DNA of 64,000 nucleotides from assembly GCF_000699445.3 (NCBI RefSeq), contig NC_067198.1, positions 25,121,536 through 25,185,535 on the forward strand, read 5' to 3'. This stretch comes from Schistosoma haematobium (taxonomy: Eukaryota; Platyhelminthes; Trematoda; Strigeidida; Schistosomatidae). The notes beneath the pieces are model-generated. The model worked only from the letters and a program-made list of their open reading frames with translations, made no database searches and was not told where the DNA came from. Positions 1-11,900 of the stretch are shown piece by piece. The stretch's first letter is position 1; each line of letters begins with the position of its first letter. The position numbers and the translations under genes are program-made.

Positions 1-121
1 TACATGTGTAACTTACGTATACCCTGGAATCTAAATGTACCCATATATTTGTTTGGTAGATACAAAAATGAAATATAAATTTCGGAAAAAAGAAAATATA
101 TGCATAATAATCAATTATCAG

Positions 122-232
122 ATTGTTTTGAACTATTCTGAGGATGATACAATCGTTACTCCGAATCCCAAAGCGGATTCGTACCTAATAAAACTACTTT
201 CTCGGTATATAGATACAAAATGTGAAAACTAA
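122..232 (+). CDS. Terminal coding exon of an unidentified gene that starts upstream of the window
   Basis: An acceptor-like ATTATCAG precedes a 36-codon open stretch that begins IVLNYSEDDTIV and ends in IDTKCEN and TAA. A canonical AATAAA lies at 265-270, only 33 bases after the stop, as expected for a last exon. The base composition is less AT-rich and the residue mix more protein-like than in the neighbouring sequence. The reading frame is open back to position 35, but that part is AT-rich and looks intronic. I do not recognise the protein, and only this tail is visible. A chance ORF is possible, but the acceptor, open frame and poly(A) signal agree. Confidence 0.5.
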   Translation: MVLNYSEDDTIVTPNPKADSYLIKLLSRYIDTKCEN

Positions 233-264
233 CTTTTCTAAGAATACATTTACTGTCTCGAGGA

Positions 265-270
265 AATAAA
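265..270 (+). terminator. Poly(A) signal AATAAA for the edge gene
   Basis: A canonical AATAAA sits 33 bases after the stop codon of the terminal exon at 122-232 and is followed by AT-rich sequence. Confidence 0.5.
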
Positions 271-2700
271 AACTTATGAACAAGCACTTTTGGTTAAATA
301 GTACTTATATAGCGTTGGGAAATATATGATAATCACCTTATTAAAAGCAATGTGGACCTCAATAACTGATAGGAAAAGAAAGAAACAACAAGCAATGTTT
401 CGTGTTTTTATAATTACGATATCGTCCAATTTATAAGTTGATAATAGTAACCTGATATTTGTCACTACTTCGACAGAGATTATTTTTAGTCATGAATTCA
501 ATACAATAATAGGGATCTGTTTGATGTATTTTTTTATGTATACTGTAGGATGCATTCAAATCGGTCGCCAAGAAATTGACTCGAAAGCTGCTCACACATC
601 ATGAAGTCGACATATTCAGTAAGATTCTCTTCCTATTTTTTGTTTTTATTATTTGAATATGTCCAGTATGTAGACAAAATATTACTGTATACTCTTGTAT
701 AGAGTTATCACCAGGATACGATTGAATAAGCTGACCGCTAAAATATGTAAACTGTCCTCCTTCAGAAATTTTAACTGAAGGTCAAAGAAAGTTCAAACAT
801 TTTAAAATGACAGTAGTTGCAATATGTTAGAGCCTGTCAAAACAAATTATACTCACTAATTATTTCCGTATGCGAAGGATTCTTTGTGTCAAACTGATTA
901 CTAGTTAAATTAATTGGTTCATAGTATTTGAATTATAGTACGAACTAAGAATCCCAGAAATAACGCAATCGAATCAAGAAGTACTAGGTAAGCACGAACG
1001 AATGTAATGTATTTGGAATTCTAAGTCAAGCATTCAACAAGTACAAATGAATCATTAGTTCATTCAAACACCACAATATTATGTAAACTATGCTAAAGAA
1101 TAATACATAAACTGTCAGTGTCAAAGGCATATGAACGCAAAAATTTATTATTCGTATAAGTTGGCAAAAGGATCCACCGTAAGGTTCAGCCTAGTGGAGA
1201 TGATGTTTCAATAAATTATATCATCTTGAAACGTCAATTTTAGTGGATCCCATACGGAGTACTATCTGTTGAAGTATATACCAGGTAAAAAAGTAAAAAA
1301 GGATTGATTTATGATATTGCATTTTAAGTATGATTGTATCGAGTTGGGATTCGCTGCCATTGCGATCTTATAAATCAAGTAACTCAGTAACCGCATATAT
1401 TAACGAACATAGCTCATAAAGAAAACCAGTAGCAAACTGGGTGTAGTTTCGTTTTAGGTTACCTTATCAATAGTAGGATTCACTTACTGAATGAACCGAA
1501 TCACTCATGGTATTCAAAATATGTCATCATAAAATTTATCATCTTACTAATTTCCAAATGATTATCCTCTCACTGTATTATTATCATTTCATTTCGTTTG
1601 ACGCCTTTATTGATAGCTTTATCGATCCTGTCCAATGACTAACAAATAGATTGATGCTCTTTTCATTCTAAACTTATGACATATTTGCTTAAAAAGTATT
1701 ACCTCGTGATTTTTGTCATTCAGTTTTCTCCACAAAAATAAATTTTCAGCTAAATCAAGATTAGATCAATTGATCGATCAATTATTGATACATTTCGTGG
1801 AGACAAAAACACAAATTCAAGTCGCAGATGATATTGACTGGAGTAGATTAGCTGGGATATTTTTAAGGCTACCGTGAGTAAAACGCGGCCGATAAGATTA
1901 AAAGGTGATTTGAAAGAATACCCTTCATTTTCTTTAAATGAAATTAATTCTTGTTCTTCTATATGCAGTAACACCTTATAGGTCTACACAAACAAATGCA
2001 CTTGCATATACCTACACAAACATATTGTGATAAGTACCAATCACTTTTAGACTAACCAGAAATCATTTGATTTGTTTAAAATCTCACCCAAGCTAATCCC
2101 TAGAGTTGAATGATTATCTATTTTCTTCCTGTGTGCACTAACAAATGCACTTGCACATGCCTTGTATCCCTCTCTTACTCTTTGTTCCATCTTTCGTCCT
2201 GTGTAAGTAATGATTTTTGTTCATTTTATGCCTTACAAAAATTAGTTATTTCACCTACCTTCGTAGTTCTTTTCTCTTCTAAATAAGCAAACGATCGATC
2301 TATATAGAACCATATTTTTTTAATACAGAGTAATCACATGAAGCTGACATGAAAGTTTCTGTACCGGACAACATTTGTAAAATACGAGAAAAAAATCTGA
2401 ATACATATTTTTTGGAAATGTTTTTTCCTCTATCCACACAAGACGTTCTTTCTGCAATATCAAATATTCTAGATAAATGTTTCTACTTCTTACAAAGATT
2501 ATTATCCATAAATTACGTGAATCTGATCGATTCTTTTAAATAAGGCAATTGCTAATCAGTTTCACGTTATACTTGCACATAAACGTTAATCAATAGAATA
2601 CTTTAGTTTTTTCTCATCGAATAAGTATGGGATGTACTGGAGAGTTAGTCGCTTAAATATGAATGTAACTCACTTACCAATTAAATGTCATGGGCTCAAA
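271..2700. other. Intergenic AT-rich DNA, no supported gene
   Basis: Short open frames on both strands lack good splice or start context. A minus-strand stretch at 1,860-1,975 reads rather protein-like but has no convincing donor. Nothing else was recognised. Confidence 0.5.
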
Positions 2701-2709
2701 ATACTGAGG

Positions 2710-2940
2710 GATCAACAATATGCTCGACATTGCAGGTAGCCTTGCTGACAAGTTGCAACTATCACAAAACGTAGGTCCGGAGTTTCCTGTGGACTACCAC
2801 CTAACATCAAGTAGATGTTTATGCACTCAACATTGAGCCATATTGTATGAAGACTTGCGATACTGCTATCCAGCTACTCAAACTGAATTAGGTAGACCAG
2901 GGTTCTTACGGGAAAGCTAATGTATGAAACCTGATTTGTT
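2710..2940 (+). repeat. Degenerate hammerhead-like repeat, relative of the copy at 36.8-37.0 kb
   Basis: This shares an ordered block with 36,910-36,970: a CTGACAAG box, then TTTCCTGT, GGACTACC and a CACCTAACAT-type end. The box CTGACAAG resembles the hammerhead core CUGAnGA, and the GGTAGCC before it can pair with GGACTACC after it if one base is bulged, as in stem I. The GAAA box has decayed, so activity is not expected. Confidence 0.35.
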
Positions 2941-3289
2941 CAACCACTAAGCGACTTTTTCAAAGACTCAACTGCTGAAGTTAGATAATATTAACAAGCT
3001 ACACTAAATTAATCAAAAAATCCGTCTAACTCACCTAAAATCTAAATAAAAATTACAATACCCCTGAGCTTAATATTATTTGTGGTAATAACTCATTTCG
3101 TTGCCTTCAAACGAACAAGGTCAATTACGGTAAGGAAAACATTCAATGCATCTTATTTAAAAAATAGTATCACCCGAACTAGTTTGTTTCCAGTAAAATC
3201 TGGTTAGTCGGGACAATATTAAGTGATAGCTATAGATATGAGTGATATTTTGGACAAAAATTAAATTTGTTTGTTTTGTGTGAAGTCTA

Positions 3290-3436
3290 TTAATTAGGCA
3301 ACCCATGATCTAAAATTCCACCCAAATAACTGATTTTCCCGTTAGGATCACCTTTGCAGATCATACAAGTATCATACGTGGAACCACGGTAAAATGCTAT
3401 ACCATTTAGGGCCGATTTTACACCATTTACACGTAA
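3290..3436 (-). CDS. Candidate terminal exon, unknown product
   Basis: On the minus strand an acceptor-like TATGTTCATAG is followed by 48 open codons and TAA. The peptide includes FYRGSTYDTCMICKGDP and ends DHGLPN. A CxxC pair and several glycines make it look more like protein than random AT-rich DNA. No upstream partner exon or clear poly(A) signal was found. It could be an exon of a small gene lying 3' of METTL16 on the same strand, or a repeat remnant. I do not recognise a family. Confidence 0.2.
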   Translation of the reverse strand, partial: LRVNGVKSALNGIAFYRGSTYDTCMICKGDPNGKISYLGGILDHGLPN

Positions 3437-3712
3437 CTATGAACATATCCGATCAGAATCGCATCGATCTTTTCTGGAGCATAATTAGATGGTATTTTAT
3501 GTTCAAAACTTGTCCAGGATAACCATCCCGGACATACTTTAAGCAGTGTCTATTATCAGTCATTAAACAATAAATTATTGTAGCATACCCACTAGACATT
3601 ACAAACTATAATTATTCGGATTATACCGTATTATTTTTAACATTAGACATAGTATGAAGGAATTTGAAAAATCTTTGCTCCTACTGGTGGTAAACTAATT
3701 ATAAACTTCAGC

Positions 3713-4199
3713 TTGAGACTCAGGTTTGTCACAGAACAACCCAAAAGATCGAATCCTTTACTATATCAGCAAACATCTACCAAATCAACTAAGGATAAAC
3801 TCTATTTAGAAGAGTGGAGATACACTGTGGAAATGAAGATATCTGGCAACTTTTTCCGGAAGAACGGATATACGCGCAACTTTATCAAAGAACTAAGTGT
3901 GGAAGGTAGCGAACGGATGATCCTAACACATATTAAAGACAGCGAATACAACCAGATTAAAAAGACGTCATTCACAACTCAGCTAAATCAATTCTATGCT
4001 AAACGAAATAACAGAGGACGACAAGCCGAACAACTGCGAAATATACTACCCCGACTTTGAAAATCATTACATCAGCCAGAGCGACCGCTCTTTTGATAGT
4101 TCTCTAAATAAACACTCATTGGCTATCAAACACTATGATACATCTTCACTTACATCAACACATGTAGGCAACTTTAAGGCTCTACTAGGAGGAACTTGA
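3713..4199 (+). pseudogene. Overlapping ORFs of unknown origin
   Basis: Two overlapping frames (3,713-4,060 and 3,996-4,199) give 115 and 67 codons in a locally less AT-rich stretch that continues as broken frames to about 4,700. The first has an acceptor-like AACTTCAG just upstream. The peptides are rich in Asn, Arg and Glu and show no motif I know. A decayed gene or an old transposon fragment is more likely than an active gene. Confidence 0.2.
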
Positions 4200-5069
4200 A
4201 ATATTGAACAATAACAAAACACGAGTTTCTAGGGCCTTGATACTAAATTAGAAAAGTCACAAACAACTATAAGATCAAGGGCGGACAATCAGCGTAAATG
4301 TGCAGACGTTGGGACGTATCGGCAACAATCAGTCAACTCCAAGGTCTACGTGACAAGATGCTAGTCACTCAGAGAATTCCTTACAGCTCACTTCTAACTG
4401 AGGTTTGTAATGACTTTGTTTTGGATGGCAATGAAAGCGTCGCGACTTAAACGCCCAAAGCAAAGAGCACAATTTCAGGAAAACTATTCTCTTCAACTAC
4501 AAATCTCGGCCAACTTACCACCAGTAATCGATTGAATACCCTCTGTCAATCATTTTATTTGCTCTACGTTAAAAACCCTATCAGAATAACGTGTAGAATG
4601 TGAATGTTTCTTAATTATTTCCTCAGGATTCAACAAAATGCAACTCGTAGGCAATTAAATATAAGTTCAGTCAACACCCAAACGACTTCCCCAGCAAAGC
4701 GTGTCCAAAAAGATTTCGGTTCTACCTAGCAATCTGAATGAAAATATCGATTGTCTTCTGTATATCTACTTTGCTATTATGACAATATGCATGGTGACTG
4801 ACATGATATACAAAGCGTTCGCCATTAACAGTGTCGACTTGGTGGGGCAGTTTTTTACTGTTAAGTAATCTATAATGTTAGAAAAATGGAATCGCTGATT
4901 ACTACTGTAACATATACATTATTTCACCTCAAAATGATGAAAAATCACTGCTTATTTTATGAAGCTTGGTGTATTTAATGTACAAAAATAATGACAATAG
5001 CATATGATAACACTACTTTGCTAGAAACATGTATACAAAATAAATGCAACTGCTTATTTACAAAAATAC

Positions 5070-5075
5070 TTTATT
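5070..5075 (-). terminator. Poly(A) signal of METTL16
   Basis: The plus strand reads TTTATT here, which is AATAAA on the minus strand, about 50 bases after the METTL16 stop codon. Confidence 0.55.
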
Positions 5076-5122
5076 TTCTTCCAGCCAGATATGGTGAAAA
5101 AAATGGAATATAGAGTAGAACA

Positions 5123-5935
5123 TCACTTCAAACGATTTTTTAAGTAAAATAAAATTTGATTAGCTGCCTCTCGACATGTCCCACTTATCCAAGCGATCTT
5201 TATCACCAATGGTCCATGTTCCTCTTCAGCAAGAATCACATCGTCATCATCACTAGCGTCTATATCACTTTTAACTTTCATAATTGTCTGACCACATTCA
5301 ATGCTATCATTATGCATTACTTCGTCACTGTTGTTGATTCCATGTGGAAATAAAGATGATTTTGCATGTACGTCTTTAATAAATGAATCTGTGTTTAAAT
5401 ACTCAACAAATACATTGGCTTGAATCACATGTGAGCAAGTGTCGATAGCAGATGGTGATTCATTATTTGAACATGTATTAATTTTGTTAGCTGAAGCATT
5501 CTCACATTCATCTCCATCAAACCAAGCGTCTTCACCTTCTTCACAGATTTCATCATGAAGTGTTGCTCGCGTTCGTTTTGGTGGATTTACCAATTCCACC
5601 ACAGAACTATTCAGTTTTGTCTCTGCTGTTGCTTGTGTGATTGATTCCGATGAATTATTCATTTCATCTGGGTTACTATCATGTACACGCTTTGAAGGAT
5701 TTTTAAAACTGACCGTATTTGTGTTAAAACCGCATTCCATGGGATCTATTTCATTGGATACAGAATCATTATTAGTTGGATTTCCATTGTTTATCGTATC
5801 CGATTGTTGAGACATTAGAAGACGTTGAACTTCTCGTCGTTTACGCCTAGTATGGGTCCACGTATTTACTGTTGCTGTAATATTTAAATGCAGACCACCT
5901 AGTTCAGCACGATTTTTTTGATCTAATACTTTCAT
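5123..5935 (-). CDS. METTL16: METTL16 exon 6 (C-terminal RNA-binding region, stop)
   Basis: Preceded by a GGCTTTTTAG acceptor in phase 0. The start (HLNITATVNTWTHTRRKRRE) matches the human TAIENSWIHLRRKKRER segment, and the end (VIKIAWISGTCREAANQIL) matches EMHWVEGQNRDLMNQL. Between them about 170 residues are Asn/Ser/Asp/Glu-rich, low in complexity and probably disordered. In human METTL16 the two ordered pieces fold together as a KA-1-like domain that binds U6. The stop is TAA and the poly(A) signal is about 50 bases on. Confidence 0.9.
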   Translation of the reverse strand: MKVLDQKNRAELGGLHLNITATVNTWTHTRRKRREVQRLLMSQQSDTINNGNPTNNDSVSNEIDPMECGFNTNTVSFKNPSKRVHDSNPDEMNNSSESITQATAETKLNSSVVELVNPPKRTRATLHDEICEEGEDAWFDGDECENASANKINTCSNNESPSAIDTCSHVIQANVFVEYLNTDSFIKDVHAKSSLFPHGINNSDEVMHNDSIECGQTIMKVKSDIDASDDDDVILAEEEHGPLVIKIAWISGTCREAANQILFYLKNRLK

Positions 5936-8900
5936 CTAAAAAGCCAAAGAAAAATAAGATAATATAGGGATTTATAAATAGTTCATCACGGTGAACGATT
6001 GTCAGTGTTTAATAACCAATGCGCTGAAATAATATAGAAGAGTAATTAAGAGAGACCATACGTTAATTGTGTTGACCAACACTAAAAAGTATGAAAGTTT
6101 CAGGTAATCTCTTACAAACGTCTAACAGCACTACAGCACGTTGTGCCACTAAGCTCAATAAACACATACGATGTCTGGGATGATAGAATTTGATTAGAAT
6201 TAGACACCACAGAAGAATGATGACCATTGGGATAACTGAGTCTGTTATAATGTCATCCAATTCAAACCGGAAGTTCAATCAACTAATGTGTACCTGGCTT
6301 TTGGATATTTAATGACCATTAGTGACGAACACATCAGTCAAACGCAGCATAGGACTTGGTACTCACATACAACGGTTCGAGTTTCTACAACCCATTAGCA
6401 GAGCAAGTTAAAATTTTCGGGGCGAATCCCAAAATAATAGAGGTAGTAGCAACATCAGTGGTAATAGAGCATTGAAGATACGATTCGAGAAAACATAGAT
6501 TGACGAAATAAGAAAATTATGAGGAATTCAAAAGATTAGGAGAAGAATGGATACACCTGCACCTTTACAAACGATTTTGAGCCATGTCATTCAAAGTCTC
6601 TAGCCACTGGCTACGATAATCACACGGACCCCGACCACATAGTCTACACCTATTAGCATAGCTCTCAGTCCAATCCATAATGACTTAATGTACCGATAGC
6701 ATGCTTTAATTTCGCCGCTCAAAGCTTTTTTTCAAAATACTTCTACACCAGACAACATCGCCCGTCGATAATTGGGCATTAATAACATGTCCCGACCATC
6801 TTAGTTGATAAGGTCTTAATAACTACCGCATCAATCGAGTTGCCACTCTGACCTAGTACCCTATCACCAACACAGACACTGTTTACTCCGTGGTCCCAAA
6901 ATACATGAAGAATACTTCGAAGATACCAATGATTGAATACCATTAACCTAAGAATATACCCTATTTATTAATGCCCATGATTCATACCCAGAAAGTAAAA
7001 TGAAACGAACTGCTGGGCAGTAAACTCGCCCTTTGGTTGGGAGACGGGTATGTCGCAAAAGCCAATAGTTTTTGGATCCGTGTCGACACTTCGTCAGACA
7101 CCAGACCATCAGTACAGATGAGATTCCCAAGATGAGTGAGGCGGTCGATGTGTTCAATTACTTCACTTTCTATCATTGTTGAGCAATCAATTGAATGGAA
7201 CTCGTCATTATACATCAGCTTCCTAGACTATGAGAAATCGTTTGATAGTGTAGATAGGAGGACCTTATGCAATATGGTGTGCCTGAGGAAATCGTCAACA
7301 TCATACGTAATTCATATGACGGACTACACTGAAAAGTCCTGCATGGAGGACAGCTGACAGATGCATCTCAAGTGACGACCGGTGTCAGACAAAACTCCTT
7401 ACCCTTGGTTTGTCTTCTGGTAGTTGACTGGACTATGAAGACCTTCATATCTCAGGATAAACATGGGGTACAATGGACAGTTTGCATGCAACTAGAAGAT
7501 TTGGACTTCACATATGATCTAGATCTTCTACTCCATTCACAACAACAAATGCAGGTGAAGATAGTCAGTGTAGCAGCAAGCCTCGACAAACACAAGAGAA
7601 AAACCAAGATCCTCAAATACAACACAGAGAGCATCAATCCAATCACTCTTGATGGATAAGCTCTAGAAGAGTAGAAACTTTCACGAACCTGGACAGTTGG
7701 AAGAGCTTCCGGTAATTACCGGATGCAGCTGCTGCTTTCAGCTCATTAGCACGCTCCGACCACCAGGCCTCTCGGTCCTTACTCAAGCTTTGCCCAATTT
7801 CATTACGTAACATCCTTCGTTTGTGGTCAAACTCACGGTCACCCGGAATAGACCGACGGGCTTCAATGAGTTGTAAGGAACCTGAAGAAACCCAGTGCTT
7901 ATAAGCGGGACGTTTCGCGAACCCACAACTGACTGTACCCGCCATTTTCATGGCGTCATGCAATTGCAACCAATACTCATCTATACTTTTCGGTGGAATG
8001 ATAGCTAGTCTATAAACTAGCTCGGTTCGATACTTACTAGCAACAGAAGTTGCAACCAGATTGCTAACATCAATCCGTTGGTGGCGGTCACTTCGCTGTC
8101 CACTGAAAAGTAAGGTAAGATTGGCGCAGACCAAAGCATGGTCAGAGTCCAGATAGGTACTCCAAAAATAGCGGCAGTCTTGTGCACAACCACGCCAGCG
8201 GTAGCTGATCGCGATGTGATCAATCTGAGTCCAGGCTTGAGATGCAGAGGGAGGACGCCAGGTGGCACATCGGCGATGACTGTGTCGAAAGTTAGTGCTA
8301 GCCAGAAACAGGTTGTGGTCTGTGCAGTTACAGTAGACGGTCCCCGTTATCTGACCTGCGACCAACAAGTCCCCATCGGCCACCTAAACAATCCTCCTCT
8401 GTGCCTAGACACCCGACCTGAGCATTCAAGTCTCCGGCTAGTACTACAATATCTGTCGAACGCACTTTCTGGAGAAGAACAGATAACTGGTGGTAAAACT
8501 CATCCTTGATTGCATCCGGGCTGCAATCTGTCGGAACATAGGCGGAGATGACGAAAAGACATCGTTCCTCACGCCGATTTCTTCTCACTTTGATGGAACT
8601 CTCTAATCTAACGGCACATAACCGACTGTTAATGGGGATCCAATCGATTAGTGCTGCCTCAGGTCTAGCACTTAGTTCGACACCAATGCCAGCAAGACCA
8701 GACGAAGATCCCACAGGGTCCCCGGATAAACGCACGTAAAACAAGCCTTTTGAAGCAACAGATGGAGAGCGAATTTGTAGTACTTCACCAGAGTCTTGAA
8801 TACGGGTCTCGGATAGACAGCAAACATCAATATTAAGACTTTCCAAAGACATAGCCAGCCCTATCTGTTGTCCGACCTGCATAAGTGTGCGAACGTTGAA

Positions 8901-11900
8901 GGCAGCCAGTGTGAATGGTGCACGTGGTTTCAGAAAAACTGCTTCAGTATTCGTAATCGGTGGTAACATACAATTTTCAACCGGACAGTGACTCGAGAAC
9001 GTTTAGATAGAGTCGACTTTCCACCAAAGACGAGCTGCTGTATAAGTCGAAAAAATAAGTATAGACAGAGTAGGAATAAAAGAGGGTGAATAATGTCGTA
9101 GTAAATAATAATAATAACAATAATAGTAATGATAATTTGAATCATTTGATTGTTATTCGAAGCGAGAAAAGTAGTTTCCATAGATATAGAGAGTTCATCA
9201 TTTGCGTGTGGGCTGCGATACTGCCCGGGTGCCCAGACCGAAGCAAGTGATTTTCTTAGGGGGCCACACCCCGAGCCTTTGACCTAAAGGTCTAACCCAC
9301 AGGTCAGTGGAGCATCGTAAGGAGATGCAGTCACATGGTAGCCGGTGACCGAAAATTGGTTCATACGCCATTTGTTCCCGCAGGATACTGGAGCCCATGT
9401 GCACCATTGGTTTGGGATCCGGTTACAGCGCCGGACATTCACTTTTCGTCCTCTCATTTTCGTAAACAACAGTAATGCCACGAGAAGGCAGTGAGTAGGA
9501 CTTCCCCGGCAGAGGCTGTATACACGTGGCCGTGTGACAGTATTTCGAGAGGGAGGGCGGACCCACTCCACTCTCGGCCATACCAGGGCATTTGGGTCCA
9601 GAATCTTCAATACAAATGTAAAGACAGTTCTACTGTATGGAACTGAAAATAGAACTACTACAACCATAAAAAAGTACAAGTATTTATAAACACATGTCTA
9701 CGTAAGATACTGAATGTCAGTTGGTCGGATACCATCAGCAACAGCCTACTGTCAAAGAGAACAAACCAGCTGCCAGCTGAAGAGGAAATTAGGAAAAGAC
9801 GTTGGAGGTGGACAGGAAATACCGAGAGCAGAGTTGGATGGAGAATCCTGGTGGGTGACTTATGCTTTTTCAGGAGGAGTAATAGAAGTAATCATATCAA
9901 ATTACTAAATAATTTCTTGAAACTTACACCTAATTGTTTAAATTCATATCTCAACCAGTCCAAAAGAGCATCAACTGTATTTTCAGGAAGACAAGATACT
10001 GAATCCGGCAGTTGCAGTGTTAATGGAGGACGTTCTAATTTACGAAGTCGACGGAAATCAGATTCCTTAAAGCAAAATTATAAAAATGTTTTTTAAGTCT
10101 AAATATGTTACCATGATTTTGAAAGGTCTAACTGTCTAACAATCAGAATTTATCTTCGACAAAAATGGCAACCGATTAATTCTTATTGAGGAAAGTAATG
10201 TGATAGTTGTTAGTGTACAAGGATCAAAGTGAATAAACTTCAACACAGGAAGTATGGGTTTATTCGAGTGGTATTAACGTGGTTGAATCACGAGAAACAT
10301 TAATTGGAGGTTAAAATTAACATACAGTAGAACATTGCCCGAAGTGTTACTAGTTTCTTCATGTACAATGTGTTCAATGACATGAAAGAATAGCATTCAC
10401 AAATAATCTCCAATTGTGTACGTCAGCTTTCATACACGTGCAAAATCAGGTTCATCAGAAAGACAAGGTGAGCATCTCTATAACTTACCGAGTATTGTAC
10501 AAAGAAGTTACATTTCAGAGGTACCAGTAGTATCTTTAGTCTGACCGTGCAACACCTGCCAGGTACGTAACACAAGGCCGCATCCCAAAAAGTCAATAAA
10601 CAGTATATTTGTACTGCAAAGAGATTCTCATTGATCATACAGACTAGGAGGCTTAAGTCATATGTTTGTATTAAACAATAAGTTAACTTTGTTGATAACA
10701 GAAGTGAAGAGAGTCAATGACTTCATTCAACCCTCTCTAAATATGATCACTATTCAGTAAGTTTACTACAAACAACTTTAATCTCATGTTCCTGTAATTT
10801 TTGTTATACACCGTAATAAGAGTATCACCAGTATTTCAGGACTATTCACTCAAATGTAAACTCCCTTGAAATTATTTTTATCTTAACCTGCATTACAACC
10901 AAATGTTTCTTAATACTGGTTTAAGTTTAGGATTAACTGGGCTTACCGGATAATATATATGGCTGAGGGAAATACAACAAAGCAATTAATGGACTGATTT
11001 TTTTTAAAACATGGTGTTTAATTTGTTTAAATTGATTAAAATTACCAATAGAATGAAGTGTCTTATTCAAGTATCCATTTAAATGAAATCAGTCTAGTTT
11101 GCAACAGTTGGTTTTGCTTCAACTATATATGCCAGTATTAGGTTTTGTAATCAAAAAACATGTGAGAAATGAAAGCAAATTCACCATACAATTCATTTGT
11201 GTCGAAATCGCCCAGTGAATATTGTTTAGTTTGAGTATAAAGAGTTAGATAATGGATGATTTATTTATTTGTTTTTATCTAAACACATAAACATTGGTAG
11301 AAGGAGGCACCAAATATATATGCGCCACATAAGTCATTCGATTTGTGTGAGAGCTGGGATACTACCCGGATGCCCAGACAGAAACAGGTGGTTTCCTTAG
11401 AGGGCCACACCCGGAGCCTTCGATCTAAAGGTCTAATTCACAAGGCAGTGGAGCATCGTAAGGAGATGCAGTCACATGGTAGCCGGTGACCAACAATTGA
11501 TTCATACGCCATTTGTTCCTTCAGGATTCTGGAGCCCATGTGCACCATTGGTTTGGAATCAGGGTCTTCCAACTCCCCTAGGTGGATCCTCCGTGTCCAC
11601 CAAGCCGGTTTAAGCACCGGACATTCGCTTTTCGTCCTCTCAATTTCGTAAAAAAAGCATCCCCGCCATGAGAAGGCAGTGAGTAGGACTTCCTTGGCAG
11701 TGGTTGTATGCACGTGGCCATATGAGAGCATTTCGTGAGGTAGAGCTGACTCTCCCCACTCTCGGCCGTACCAGGGCACTTAAGGGCATAAGTCAAGCTA
11801 AAACTATTCAACTAAATGTTAATTACATTAGGTCGGAATGTAAACAACCTAATTATAGTAAGAATACAAACATATTATCAAAGTATGATTGAATGAACAG

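Noticed and set aside
1150..1260. GGATCCAC / GTGGATCC inverted pair
   Set aside because: Short arms around a non-pairing middle; no element or duplication was found.
1750..1974. Minus-strand frame with protein-like start (LLHIEEQELISFKENEG)
   Set aside because: A possible acceptor precedes it, but no good donor or stop context and no partner exon was found.
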